Assembly (NCBI GenBank): GCA_947497295.1
Contig: CANMFU010000001.1
Coordinates: 1,178,001 to 1,242,000, forward strand
Length of the DNA stretch: 64,000 nucleotides
Source of the DNA: an uncultured Roseovarius sp.
GTDB taxonomy: Bacteria; Pseudomonadota; Alphaproteobacteria; Rhodobacterales; Rhodobacteraceae
Direction of reading: 5' to 3'
In this document: piece after piece, positions 15,921 through 24,481 of the stretch
Layout: each line of letters opens with the position of its first letter
How positions within the stretch are numbered: position 1 is the stretch's first letter
Program-made: the position numbers and the translations under genes
Notes under the pieces: generated by a model
Database searches by the model: none
What the model was told of the DNA's origin: nothing
What the model saw: the letters and a program-made list of their open reading frames with translations, nothing else

Positions 15921-17489
15921 CTAGGCCGCGTTCGGGAAGCGCTGCTGAATACGGATCACGACAAATTCCGCCGGGCGAACCGGGGCAAAGCCGACATAGA
16001 CGTTCAGGATGCCAAGGTTGATGTCGGCCTGCGTCGTTGTCTCGCTGTCGCATTTCACAAGATAGGCATCGCGGGCTGACGCCCCCTGAAACGCGCCCTG
16101 CCGGTGCAACTGGTTCATGAAGCCGCCCACAGTCATGCGCACATTGGCCCAGAGCGGTTCGTCATTGGGCTCGAACACCACCCATTGCAGACCCCGCTGC
16201 AGCGAATTCTCGATATGCAGCGCCAGACGGCGGACGTTGACATAGCGCCACTCGGACGCCCTGGCATCGGCCCCGTCGAGCGTGCGCGCGCCCCAGATCA
16301 CTGAATTATAGACCGGAAAGGTCCGAATGACGTTGACGCCCGACGTGTTCAGCGGCCCCTGTTGGCGATCGGTCATCACATCGACCGGAGTGCCGCCCGA
16401 AACGAGGGCCTCGGTGCCTGCCGGGGCCTTCCAGATGCCGCGCGTGGCATCGGTGCGAGCAATCAGGCCGGCGGCCACACCGCTTGCGCCTATGACGCGC
16501 GGGGCCAGCGGGTTCAGCGGATCTGGCCCGGACATGCGCGGATAATACAGCGCGCTATCCGGCCCGGCAGCCGCCCCCAGTGCCGTCAGCCACGCCTGCA
16601 TATTTCCCCGGTTCACGTCGGGCGGCGAATCGATCAACAGAAAGGCAAAGTTGTTGCGGCAGAAGGTCGTCGCCTCCTGATAGATCGCCGCCGACGCGGA
16701 GTTGTCGCTGAAATTCGCCGCCCCTGGCAGGCACATCAGGTTGAACACCTGCGGCACGATCGCGTTCAGGGCATAGATCCCGGTGCCGTTTGCCTCGGAC
16801 CCGCGTATCGCGTTCGATGCCGCCGCCGCCCAGCCGGCGTCGCCCTCCATCGTGCCATCGCCTCCGCCGGTCAGGGCCGTGAAATCGCCCGCCGCACCTT
16901 CCAGCAGCGCATCAAGATCAACGGCATCGGACGAATTGATCTGGGTGCGGGTCGGCAGGGTCGCGGCACCAAGGGTTCCCTCGATCAACTCGCTGGTCTC
17001 GGCGAGCACGTCGTCAACGAAACGCACGCCCCCCGCGGTGATCGAAACATCTATGAAGGCTTCTTCGCGCACCACGTTGGTCAGGGTCGGATCGTATTCC
17101 CGCACCAGCAAGGTAAAGCTGGTGCCGGCACCCGTATGCGCGATTCCGACACGGATGCGATCGCCCCACGTACCGGGCGAAGTGGCGTCAATATCCAGAT
17201 CGTCGACCGTGGCGCTGGAGGTCGCAGGAGTCCCGGCCGGTACCCGGACGACAAAGGCGACCGAGCCGCCGTTTAGGAAATAGGATCGTATGCCATAGGA
17301 TGTCTCGGACCGGGCATTGAGCCCGCCGAACGTGCGCTCAAACTCGCCGAATGACGTCACGCGCACGGCACGGTTCACTGGTCCGCGCCCGAACGTGCCG
17401 ATAAATGCGGTATTGGACGCGGCAACGCCTGCGATGGCGCGATTGCCGCTTGGAATTTCCCGTATGAAGACGCCAGGGGTATCAAACAT
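15921..17489 (-). CDS. Contractile sheath protein
   Basis: 522 residues and the first gene of the operon. N-terminus TPGVFIREIPSG is the classic sheath start; the middle has the variable surface insertion (about 130-290), and the C-terminus has GARTLDGADARASEWRYVNVRRL and SLQRGLQWVVFEPNDEPLW, diagnostic of tail sheath proteins, then a final strand ...RPAEFVVIRIQQRF that donates to the neighbouring subunit. A ribosome site (GGAAGG) precedes the ATG. One sheath gene serves the whole particle; Afp/PVC have three paralogues. Confidence 0.95.
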   Translation of the reverse strand: MFDTPGVFIREIPSGNRAIAGVAASNTAFIGTFGRGPVNRAVRVTSFGEFERTFGGLNARSETSYGIRSYFLNGGSVAFVVRVPAGTPATSSATVDDLDIDATSPGTWGDRIRVGIAHTGAGTSFTLLVREYDPTLTNVVREEAFIDVSITAGGVRFVDDVLAETSELIEGTLGAATLPTRTQINSSDAVDLDALLEGAAGDFTALTGGGDGTMEGDAGWAAAASNAIRGSEANGTGIYALNAIVPQVFNLMCLPGAANFSDNSASAAIYQEATTFCRNNFAFLLIDSPPDVNRGNMQAWLTALGAAAGPDSALYYPRMSGPDPLNPLAPRVIGASGVAAGLIARTDATRGIWKAPAGTEALVSGGTPVDVMTDRQQGPLNTSGVNVIRTFPVYNSVIWGARTLDGADARASEWRYVNVRRLALHIENSLQRGLQWVVFEPNDEPLWANVRMTVGGFMNQLHRQGAFQGASARDAYLVKCDSETTTQADINLGILNVYVGFAPVRPAEFVVIRIQQRFPNAA

Positions 17490-18098
17490 TAACGTACCTT
17501 CCCTATGTCAGGCCTGCACGGGCCAAGCGCACAGGAGTCGCGAATCCTTGAACGTCAAGGCGCACAAAAATAACGGCCCGAAGGGGCATTTTTGATGTGG
17601 ATACTTTTGCAAAGAGGCCACGATTCAAAAACCGCGCCAGCACTATATAAACTGGATTATTAACCCAAAAAAAGAACTACAGAATTCTTCGAAAAGCTTC
17701 CTGTAATCAACCTAGCGTAGCACAGAAATATCGATCCGGCAACGCTGCAAAATGGGTGGAGCCAAAGCCCGATGAATGCATTGGATCTGCGTCAACCGGC
17801 CCGCATGAGCAAGCACATTCTATGAGACATCGGCTTTTCGAGGGCTTGGAATATGGGATTGAATCAGATCTATTTTTCTGACGGGAAGCAGCCAAAATGG
17901 ATAATGATCTGGTGTAACTAATATGCTTGTTTGAAACACTGCAAAAGGCTGTATCAGGACAACTCTTCTGTCATTATTCGCAATTAATTCTGCAAGTAAT
18001 TCAATTATGTTTCCTTGCCCAGCAAAGCTTTGCCGAAGCGGTTCGCCTTTAACCTGAGACATCGGATAAAGGCGAAACACGCGCTATGCTGGAACGCA
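17490..18098. other. AT-rich gap between the eCIS operon and davB; probable eCIS promoter region
   Basis: About 600 bases, clearly lower in GC than either flank. For the leftward eCIS operon, the minus strand near 17642-17670 reads TTGGGT...TATAGT, a weak promoter-like pair with 15-base spacing. A short GC stem with loop GAAG followed by T's (about 17576-17592) could stop plus-strand transcription, but no plus gene precedes it. No tRNA, IS end or att-like repeat was seen. Confidence 0.4.
17820..18062 (-). CDS. Possible orphan small protein downstream of davB
   Basis: An 80-residue frame from ATG at 18062, beginning 37 bases after the davB stop on the same strand. It reads like protein (ELLAELIANNDRRVVLIQPF then PDHYPFWLLPVRKIDLI), but base composition is AT-rich and codon use differs from neighbouring genes, and no clear ribosome site was found. 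It may be a decayed gene fragment. I do not recognise it. Confidence 0.2.
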   Translation of the reverse strand: MSQVKGEPLRQSFAGQGNIIELLAELIANNDRRVVLIQPFAVFQTSILVTPDHYPFWLLPVRKIDLIQSHIPSPRKADVS

Positions 18099-19745
18099 TT
18101 AATCTGGCAGCTTGACCGGGCCCCAGTCAGCATAGGCATCACAGGGGGATGGGTTTTCGGGATGAAACCCGCCACCAAGATGTCTGATGATTCCGGCAAC
18201 CGCATTGAGCGAGGTTTGCACCGCCCCCTCGACCCACGCAGGCGTCCAACTGACGCCGTCGCCGGCCATGAAAATCCCGCGCTCCTGTGGCGGCAGGTCA
18301 TCTTGCATGAAGTGTCCGAACATGCGGTGGTTGTAGCGGTAATGCCCCGGCAGCGCGCCTTTGAACGCGCCCAGGAAATTCGGGTCATTCTCCCAACTGA
18401 CGGTGATCGGATCGCCCAGGATATGCGAGCGGATATCGACGTCAGGATAGATATTCGCCAGCGAGGACAGCGCCAGTTCGACGCGCTTTTCCACCGGCAG
18501 GGGCAGCACCTTGAGCGCATCGGTCATCCACGAATAGCTGAGGCAGATCACGGAGGGTTTGTCCGGCCCATTGTCAAACAGATAGGTGCCGCGCGTCATG
18601 CGGTCGGTCAGCGTCATCGACATGACATCGCGGCCGGTTTTCGGATCCTTGTCCTTCCAGAACGGGCGGTCGACCATGACGAAGGTCTTGGCCGATTGCA
18701 TATAGCGGGTCCGGTCCAGCGCCATCCACAGATCATGGGCAAAGAGGGACTCTTCGGTCTCAATCACTGTGGACAGCATGTGGCTCTGGCAAGTGACAAG
18801 CACGGCGTCGAATATCTCGGCCCGTTTCCACTGATCGGTGACTTCGAATTTGTCGCCCTGCCGCCTGATCCGAGTCGCCCCTGCGCGGGTGGCACCGCCG
18901 TTCAGCGCTGATAGCGTGGTGCCGCTGGGCCAGTGGGCGATGTTATCGGCGGCATGGTCCCACAACTTGTGCGGGACCTGCCCTACCCCGCCGACCATAT
19001 AGCGTTGGTGGTCGTCACATTCGGTCACGTTCACCCGCAGGATTTCCAGCATGGAGTTGGGAAAATCGGAATCCCAGCCCCCCGTGCCAAACCCGACCTG
19101 ACCAAAGACTTCGCGGTGATGAAAGGACAGCGCCTGAAAGGCGTCCGATGAGGCGACAAAGTCATAGAAGGTCCGCTCGTCCCATTGCTCGACGATGGGG
19201 TTCCAGATTTCCTTGATCCGGGCGTTGTCCCGGTCGCGGATCGCCTGTTTCAGCGCGGTGAAATTCGCGCCGTCCTCCAGCGCCTTGTCATATGCCTCGG
19301 CCACCTCGTGGAACAGCGGCGGCAGGTCGGCCAGCGTTTCTGCGTAATGGGTCTTGCCCAGCAGATCGACAACGGTCGAACCGGCCGCCGGGGTCAGCGG
19401 ATTGGGAAACGGCTCGCTTTGTATTCCCAGCTTGTCGACATAAGTGTAAAACCCGGTCGAGGAGACGGGAAAGCGCATGCCGCCCAATTCCGCGATCACG
19501 CCATCGGCCCCCTCGAAGGGTTGCGAGCGCAGGCGGCCGCCGAATTGGCCGGCCTCGAACACGACCGGGCGGACTCCAAGTTTCATCAGCTCATATCCGG
19601 CGATGATCCCCGCCGCCCCCGATCCGATGATCGCCACCTTGGCGCCATGGGCGGTGTCCGGCAGGTGGCCCAGACCCTTGGGGTGGGTGATCCAATCATC
19701 ATAGGCAAAGGGAAAATCCGGCCCGAAAACTGAGACTTTATTCAT
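18099..19745 (-). CDS. davB: L-lysine 2-monooxygenase (DavB-type flavin amine oxidase)
   Basis: 548 residues from ATG at 19745, which overlaps the amidase stop by 8 bases. The FAD dinucleotide motif is GSGAAG at 41-46. Long stretches match the lysine/tryptophan 2-monooxygenase branch as I remember Pseudomonas DavB: GPDFPFAYDDW at the N-terminus, VIAELGGMRFPVSST, FHHREVFGQVGFGTGGWDSD, and GIFMAGDGVSWTPAWVEGA near the C-terminus. The enzyme oxidatively decarboxylates L-lysine to 5-aminovaleramide, using O2. Its partner amidase is the next gene upstream. Cytoplasmic; no signal peptide. A related substrate such as arginine or tryptophan cannot be excluded, but likeness to DavB is strong. Confidence 0.88.
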   Translation of the reverse strand: MNKVSVFGPDFPFAYDDWITHPKGLGHLPDTAHGAKVAIIGSGAAGIIAGYELMKLGVRPVVFEAGQFGGRLRSQPFEGADGVIAELGGMRFPVSSTGFYTYVDKLGIQSEPFPNPLTPAAGSTVVDLLGKTHYAETLADLPPLFHEVAEAYDKALEDGANFTALKQAIRDRDNARIKEIWNPIVEQWDERTFYDFVASSDAFQALSFHHREVFGQVGFGTGGWDSDFPNSMLEILRVNVTECDDHQRYMVGGVGQVPHKLWDHAADNIAHWPSGTTLSALNGGATRAGATRIRRQGDKFEVTDQWKRAEIFDAVLVTCQSHMLSTVIETEESLFAHDLWMALDRTRYMQSAKTFVMVDRPFWKDKDPKTGRDVMSMTLTDRMTRGTYLFDNGPDKPSVICLSYSWMTDALKVLPLPVEKRVELALSSLANIYPDVDIRSHILGDPITVSWENDPNFLGAFKGALPGHYRYNHRMFGHFMQDDLPPQERGIFMAGDGVSWTPAWVEGAVQTSLNAVAGIIRHLGGGFHPENPSPCDAYADWGPVKLPD

Positions 19746-20571
19746 CGGTGAGACCTTTAACATTGGGGCGCCCGTATAGATCCGGGCGACGGTCAGCGAG
19801 GTGCGTTTGGTGTGTGCGGCTGGCCCGAAGAGCGTCGTGATCCAGGGTGGCGAACAGCAGGTCGGGTGCGTCGCGGGCTGCGCGGGCAAGATCGTTGCCG
19901 TCCGGGCCGCAGATACAGGACAGGCCGCCATAGTCAAAGTCGCCTTCGGTGCCGATGTAGTTGGCGTAGGCAATGTAAATCGCATTCTCTTCGGCGCGGG
20001 CCGGGACCAGCCGGGTTGGAACACCGTCAAACGGTATCATGTTTGCGGTTGGCACCAGCATCAGATCAGCCCCTTGCAACGCAAGGGCGCGGGCGACTTC
20101 GGGGAATTCGATATCATAGCAAATCGCGAGGCCGATGGACCAGCCGTTCAGCTCGAACACCCCGGACAGCGCCGCGCCTGCAGCGAATTGGGTTCGATCA
20201 ACATCACCGTAAAGATGGGTCTTGTGATAGCGATGCCGTTCGGCCCCTGCCGCGTCCAGCACGATGACGCCATTGTAAGGGCGATCCGGTCCCGGCAGGG
20301 CAAGGCCCACGACCAGCGCGATTTCATGCGTCTTGGCGATGGCCCTCAGCGCATCCTTCAGCTCGCCCGCCGACGCAGCCAGTTCTGCGCTTCTGTCCGG
20401 GCCAACGTTGTATCCGCCCAGTGTCATCTCCGGGGTCACGATCACATCGGCACCCTCGGCCCGGGCGCGCTGCGCCATCTGATCCAGCGCGACAAGGGCC
20501 TGCTGCGCGTCATGTAGGGGTTTGGTTTGCCAAAGCGCGATCTTCAAATCTGCGTCCTTTTGAACCACCAT
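19738..20571 (-). CDS. davA: 5-aminovaleramide amidase (DavA-like, nitrilase superfamily)
   Basis: 277 residues with the nitrilase triad E48 (TPEMTLGG), K117 (YHKTHLYG) and C151 (AICYDIEFPE). The C-terminal half (LVPTANMIPFD, ENAIYIAYANYIGTEGDFDYGG) resembles DavA more than other branches. It would hydrolyse 5-aminovaleramide to 5-aminovalerate and ammonia, completing the first two steps of the oxidative lysine route with davB, whose start it overlaps. The next enzymes, a 5-aminovalerate transaminase and glutarate-semialdehyde dehydrogenase, are not in the window. Confidence 0.82.
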   Translation of the reverse strand: MVVQKDADLKIALWQTKPLHDAQQALVALDQMAQRARAEGADVIVTPEMTLGGYNVGPDRSAELAASAGELKDALRAIAKTHEIALVVGLALPGPDRPYNGVIVLDAAGAERHRYHKTHLYGDVDRTQFAAGAALSGVFELNGWSIGLAICYDIEFPEVARALALQGADLMLVPTANMIPFDGVPTRLVPARAEENAIYIAYANYIGTEGDFDYGGLSCICGPDGNDLARAARDAPDLLFATLDHDALRASRTHQTHLADRRPDLYGRPNVKGLTDE

Positions 20572-20689
20572 GCGACGAATTTACCCGCGTTTGCAACGAC
20601 AGCAAGGGCCGCCCGGAAAACGCGGTGTTTTCGCCCGGTCCTTGGGTCGCGCCCCGCGCGTTGACGGGCGCTTGCGATGAACATCTGTT

Positions 20690-21598
20690 TCAATTCATAA
20701 AAATCGTTGAAAAGCGGTCCTCGACGAGCTCCAGAAAACGGCGCGCGACGCGAGACGGCTTTCGCAAAGCTGGCAATAGCAGATCATAGCGAAACGCCTG
20801 CTCTGGTACGAGCGGGCGCGCAGCGACTCGCCCTGCGGCCGCGAAATAACTCGCGGTGACGGGTTCGATGATGGAGATGCCCGCACCCGCCGCGACCAGC
20901 TCGCAGATGGACGCGGACAATTGCGCTTCGGCCACGATCCGGGGGCGGGCGCCCCCTGCCGACAGGAACAGATCCGTCTCGGACCGCGTGCCGATCTCCG
21001 CCCCGAGGGCGATGAACGGCTGCCGGTTAAAATCCGCAGGCTCCAGAACGTCCTTGCGCTCCAGCGCGTGGCCGAGCGGCAGGACCGCAAGCATTGGCGC
21101 CGAAAAGATCGGTCTGCGAAGAACCGCTGGGTGGTCATTGTCCAGCGCGGCAAAGCCAAGATCGAACTGCTGCGAACTGAGGTGCTGCAAAACGGCCTGC
21201 GAGCTGCGGGTGCGCAAGGACACGGTGATGCCGGGTTCCTCGGCGATGAACTGCGCAATGACGTCCGGCAGCAGTTTCAGCGCGAGGGCCGGCATCCCGG
21301 CGACCATTAGGCTGCCTTTGCGGAAATCGCGGATGTCTTCGATAACGCGGCTAATCTCGGACATGCCGACGAAGGACCGTTCGACCTCCTCGTACAGCGC
21401 CAGTGCCTCGGGCGTCGGCGCAACCATGCGGCCACGCCGCTCGAACAGATCGAACCCGGCGGCGTGTTCAAGATCGGCAATCAATTTGCTGATCGAAGGT
21501 TGCGTGGTGCCCAGCACACCGGCTGCCGCCGTGATCTTGCCGGTTTCGATCACGGCACGAAAGGCTTCGATCTGGCGGTGGGTCAGGCGCGCGAGCAT
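20690..21598 (-). CDS. LysR-family regulator, likely of the davAB and/or oxidase-transporter operons
   Basis: 302 residues from ATG at 21598 (MLARLTHRQIEAFRAVIETG), the start that begins the helix-turn-helix; a longer frame adds 14 unlikely residues. The winged HTH is at about 3-62 (ITAAAGVLGTTQPSISKLIADLE) and the periplasmic-binding-protein-like effector domain follows from about 90. It is upstream of davA on the same strand (118-bp gap) and divergent from the oxidase operon, the usual layout for a LysR controlling its neighbour. The effector is probably the lysine-like substrate or an intermediate. Confidence 0.85.
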   Translation of the reverse strand: MLARLTHRQIEAFRAVIETGKITAAAGVLGTTQPSISKLIADLEHAAGFDLFERRGRMVAPTPEALALYEEVERSFVGMSEISRVIEDIRDFRKGSLMVAGMPALALKLLPDVIAQFIAEEPGITVSLRTRSSQAVLQHLSSQQFDLGFAALDNDHPAVLRRPIFSAPMLAVLPLGHALERKDVLEPADFNRQPFIALGAEIGTRSETDLFLSAGGARPRIVAEAQLSASICELVAAGAGISIIEPVTASYFAAAGRVAARPLVPEQAFRYDLLLPALRKPSRVARRFLELVEDRFSTIFMN

Positions 21599-21689
21599 TG
21601 TAGATACATATCCTGCAGGAATGAATTTAACAAATATCACGATTATTCATATAAAAGAAAAGCTGCGACTTTGCCCAAGGAGGAATCGC
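21599..21689. promoter_or_regulatory. Divergent promoter region between LysR gene and oxidase operon
   Basis: A 91-base AT-rich interval. It holds ATGAAT at 21621-21626 and its inverse ATTCAT at 21645-21650, plus the palindrome CCTGCAGG at 21612-21619, possible LysR contacts. An AAGGAGG ribosome site ends just before the oxidase ATG at 21690. Operator assignment is inference. Confidence 0.35.
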
Positions 21690-22814
21690 ATGGAACGCAC
21701 AGACCCGGAAATCATCATTGTCGGCGGCGGCGTTGTCGGGCTGTCCGTGGCGCTGGGGTTGCTTCTGGCGGGCCGCAGGGTGCATGTGCTGGACGGCGCG
21801 GACAGCGATGCGCGCGCATCGCAGGGCAATTTCGGGCTTGTCTGGGGACAGGGCAAGGGATGGAATTTCGCCCCTTACGCCAGATGGACCAGTGACGCGC
21901 TGGCCGCGTGGCCGGATTTTGCGCGCAAGCTGGCCGATTTGTCAGGCATTGATGTGGCGCTGGATCAGTCCGGCGGTTTCGAGTTCTTCACGGACGCCGC
22001 CGAGATGGATGAATTTGCCGGAATGCTGGCGCAGCAGCAGCGGCATCTGGGCAATCAGGCCTGCTATGAGATGCTGAGCGGCGATGATCTGCGGGCGCAG
22101 ATTCCTGGCCTCGGACCCAATGTCGTCGGGGCCAGTTTCTCGCGGCTTGACGGTCACGTTAATCCGCTGCGCTTCCTGCGCGCGCTTCGGCGCGCCGTGA
22201 CCGCCGCTGGCGGGCGTGTGACTATGGGCGCGCAGGTCGCACGTATCACGCCGGTTGCAGGCGGCGGGTTTGATCTGTCGATGGCTAGCGGTAAGCTGAC
22301 AGGCGCAGACAAGGTCATTCTTTGCGCCGGGCTGGGCGCGGCAACGCTGGCGTCCGATCTGGGATTTGCGACACGGATACGCCCGCAACGCGGCGAGTTG
22401 CTGATTACCGAAAAACTGAGTGACCGGCTGCCCTTCCTGTCCAGCACGATCCGGCAGGTGGATGAGGGCGGGGTGCAGATCGGCGGAACCAAGGCCGATG
22501 CCGGGCTGGACGACAGCGAAACGCTGGAGGTGATGGCCGGGCTCGCGCATCACGCGGTTACGGTCTTTCCTGCCTTGGCAGACGTGCGCGTGATCCGGGC
22601 TTGGGGCGCGCTGCGCGTCATGTCGCCTGACGGATACCCGGTCTATGCGCGCTCGGCGCGCCATCCCGGTGCCTATCTCGTGACATGCCACAGCGGTGTT
22701 ACGCTGGCGTCGCTGCATGCCTCGTCGCTCGCGGACTGGATAGAAGACACATCTGCGGCACCTGATCTGGAGGCATTCGATGAAAATCGCTTCACGCTTT
22801 CTGACGCCGCCTGA
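21690..22814 (+). CDS. FAD-dependent oxidase, DAO family (opine oxidase subunit B/HcnC-like)
   Basis: 374 residues from ATG at 21690, preceded by AAGGAGG. The Rossmann FAD motif VGGGVVGLSVAL is at about 10-21, and the glycine/D-amino-acid-oxidase pattern continues with a late GYPVYARSARHPGAYLVTCHSGVTLA block. With the next two genes it makes the three-part oxidase found in octopine/nopaline oxidase (ooxB) and HCN synthase (hcnC) clusters. Such enzymes oxidise a C-N bond of an amino acid or N-alkylated amino acid and pass electrons through the iron-sulfur subunits to the membrane. Substrate unknown; the basic amino acid transporter downstream and davAB next door point to a lysine-type compound. 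Its 3' end overlaps the next gene. Confidence 0.82.
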   Translation: MERTDPEIIIVGGGVVGLSVALGLLLAGRRVHVLDGADSDARASQGNFGLVWGQGKGWNFAPYARWTSDALAAWPDFARKLADLSGIDVALDQSGGFEFFTDAAEMDEFAGMLAQQQRHLGNQACYEMLSGDDLRAQIPGLGPNVVGASFSRLDGHVNPLRFLRALRRAVTAAGGRVTMGAQVARITPVAGGGFDLSMASGKLTGADKVILCAGLGAATLASDLGFATRIRPQRGELLITEKLSDRLPFLSSTIRQVDEGGVQIGGTKADAGLDDSETLEVMAGLAHHAVTVFPALADVRVIRAWGALRVMSPDGYPVYARSARHPGAYLVTCHSGVTLASLHASSLADWIEDTSAAPDLEAFDENRFTLSDAA

Positions 22815-23097
22815 GGCGGGCACGACCGTGCAGTTCCGATATGACGGCGAGACAGTCACCGCCCCTGCCGGGATATCCCTCGCGGCAGCGATCCTGACCC
22901 ATTCGGGCGCGTTTACAAGGCAAACGGCCACTGGCAGCGCGCGGACAGCCTTTTGCATGATGGGGGTCTGTTTCGATTGTCTGGTCGAGGTGGACGGTAT
23001 TCCCAATACCCAAGCCTGCATGACGCCGGTGCGCAGCGGAATGGTGGTCAACCACCAGATGGGGCTGCGGGGGCTGAAAGGCGGCAACGATGCCTGA
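22780..23097 (+). CDS. [2Fe-2S] subunit of the three-part oxidase (HcnA-like)
   Basis: 105 residues with cysteines at C59, C64, C67 and C80 (CMMGVCFDC then QAC), the plant-type [2Fe-2S] set of HcnA/opine-oxidase small subunits. It starts 35 bases inside the preceding gene and overlaps the next by eight bases, so the three subunits are translationally coupled. Its role is electron transfer between the flavin subunits. Confidence 0.83.
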   Translation: MKIASRFLTPPEAGTTVQFRYDGETVTAPAGISLAAAILTHSGAFTRQTATGSARTAFCMMGVCFDCLVEVDGIPNTQACMTPVRSGMVVNHQMGLRGLKGGNDA

Positions 23098-24481
23098 ATT
23101 CGATCTCATCATCATCGGCGCCGGTCCCGCAGGAATGTCGGCTGCTGCCACAGCGGCCCATGGCGGACTTCAAGTGCTGCTGCTGGACGAGCAGGCACAG
23201 CCCGGCGGACAGATCTATCGTAATGTCGGACAGAACCGGACATCGCGTGGATGGCTGGGCACCGAGTATGCGTCTGGTGCGCGGCTGGTCGATGCGCTGT
23301 ACCATCCCGGCGTGACGATGCAATTCGGCGCGACGGTCTGGCGTCTGGACGCGGGGCCACGCGTGGTCTGGTCGCAGAATGGGGCAAGCCATATTACGGC
23401 CGCGCCGCATGTCCTGCTGGCTGGCGGCGCGCAAGAACGGCCTGTGCCGTTTCCGGGCTGGACGCTGCCCGGCGTGATGACGGCCGGCGCCGCGCAAATC
23501 CTGATGAAGACCGCGGGGATGCTGCCACGCGATGCTGTATTGGCCGGCTCAGGACCACTGCTTTATCTTGTGGCGGCGCAGATGATCGACGCCGGATGCC
23601 CGCCAAAAGCGCTGGTCGAGACCCAGTCGGCATGGGCGATGCTACGTGCCCTGCCCTATTTGCCAAAGGCGATTTTTGCCGCAGGAACTCTGCTCAAGGG
23701 CCTGTCGCTCATCTCCAGGATCCGCAAGGCGGGCGTGCGGCGCTACAAGGCCGCCTCGGCCTTCCGAGCCGCCACCGACACAAGCGGTGCGATCCACTTT
23801 TCATTCCGATCGCGCGGCAAGCAGGAAACGCTGACCTGCGCCCTTCTGCTGACGCATCAGGGCGTGATCCCTTCCAGTCATATGAGCCGTGCCGCAGGCA
23901 TCACGCATGAATGGAATGCGGCGCAGGTCGCCTTTCAGCCGGTCCACGACATCTGGGGCGCAACCGATTGCCGCGGTCTGCATGTCGCAGGCGACGGGGC
24001 CGGCATCGGCGGCGCCCAGGCTGCTGCCGCCGCAGGCGAACTGGCGGCTCTGGATATATTGCGCGCAACCGGGCGCCTCAGTGCCGATGCCCGTAACCAG
24101 CGCGCAACAACCGCCCGCGCGGTGCTGTTCCGGGCCCGCGCCATCCGCCCCTTTCTGGACACCGCCTACCCGCCCCCGGCCGAGATCCTGTCACCAACCG
24201 ATGAAACGATCATCTGCCGCTGCGAGGAGGTGACGGCCGGCGCACTCCGCCAGAGCATGACCGAGGGCGCGCAGGGCCACCGCCAGATTAAAACATCGTT
24301 GCGCGTCGGCATGGGCGCGTGCCAAGGTCGCATGTGTGACGCTACAGTGCGTGGAATCTTGAGCGCAGGCAAAGCATCGCGCGTGGGTCTGATCGCCCCG
24401 CCAAGGGCTCGCTCGCCCATCAAACCGATCAAGCTGGGCGAATTGGCAGCGTTGACCATTGATCAAGAGGAGAAAGCATGA
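23090..24481 (+). CDS. FAD/NAD(P)-fold oxidase subunit with C-terminal [2Fe-2S] domain (opine oxidase subunit A/HcnB-like)
   Basis: 463 residues. The N-terminal dinucleotide motif IIGAGPAGMSAAA lies at about 6-18. A second nucleotide-binding segment (AVLAGSGPLLYLVAAQMI) starts near 146, and GLHVAGDGAGIGGAQAAAAAG forms the final FAD motif. The C-terminal BFD-like domain has IICRCEE and ACQGRMC, giving four cysteine ligands. It pairs with the DAO-type and small Fe-S subunits upstream. The ATPase gene downstream overlaps by four bases, linking oxidase and uptake in one operon. Confidence 0.83.
   Translation: MPEFDLIIIGAGPAGMSAAATAAHGGLQVLLLDEQAQPGGQIYRNVGQNRTSRGWLGTEYASGARLVDALYHPGVTMQFGATVWRLDAGPRVVWSQNGASHITAAPHVLLAGGAQERPVPFPGWTLPGVMTAGAAQILMKTAGMLPRDAVLAGSGPLLYLVAAQMIDAGCPPKALVETQSAWAMLRALPYLPKAIFAAGTLLKGLSLISRIRKAGVRRYKAASAFRAATDTSGAIHFSFRSRGKQETLTCALLLTHQGVIPSSHMSRAAGITHEWNAAQVAFQPVHDIWGATDCRGLHVAGDGAGIGGAQAAAAAGELAALDILRATGRLSADARNQRATTARAVLFRARAIRPFLDTAYPPPAEILSPTDETIICRCEEVTAGALRQSMTEGAQGHRQIKTSLRVGMGACQGRMCDATVRGILSAGKASRVGLIAPPRARSPIKPIKLGELAALTIDQEEKA

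Noticed and set aside
1..17489. Prophage
   Set aside because: Only tail-like parts plus ATPase, DUF4255 and DUF4157 genes are present; no head, packaging, lysis or integrase genes, which fits eCIS instead.
21690..24481. Hydrogen cyanide synthase (hcnABC)
   Set aside because: Subunit architecture is the same, but the order, the coupled basic amino acid/opine-type transporter and the davAB neighbours favour an opine-type amino acid oxidase.
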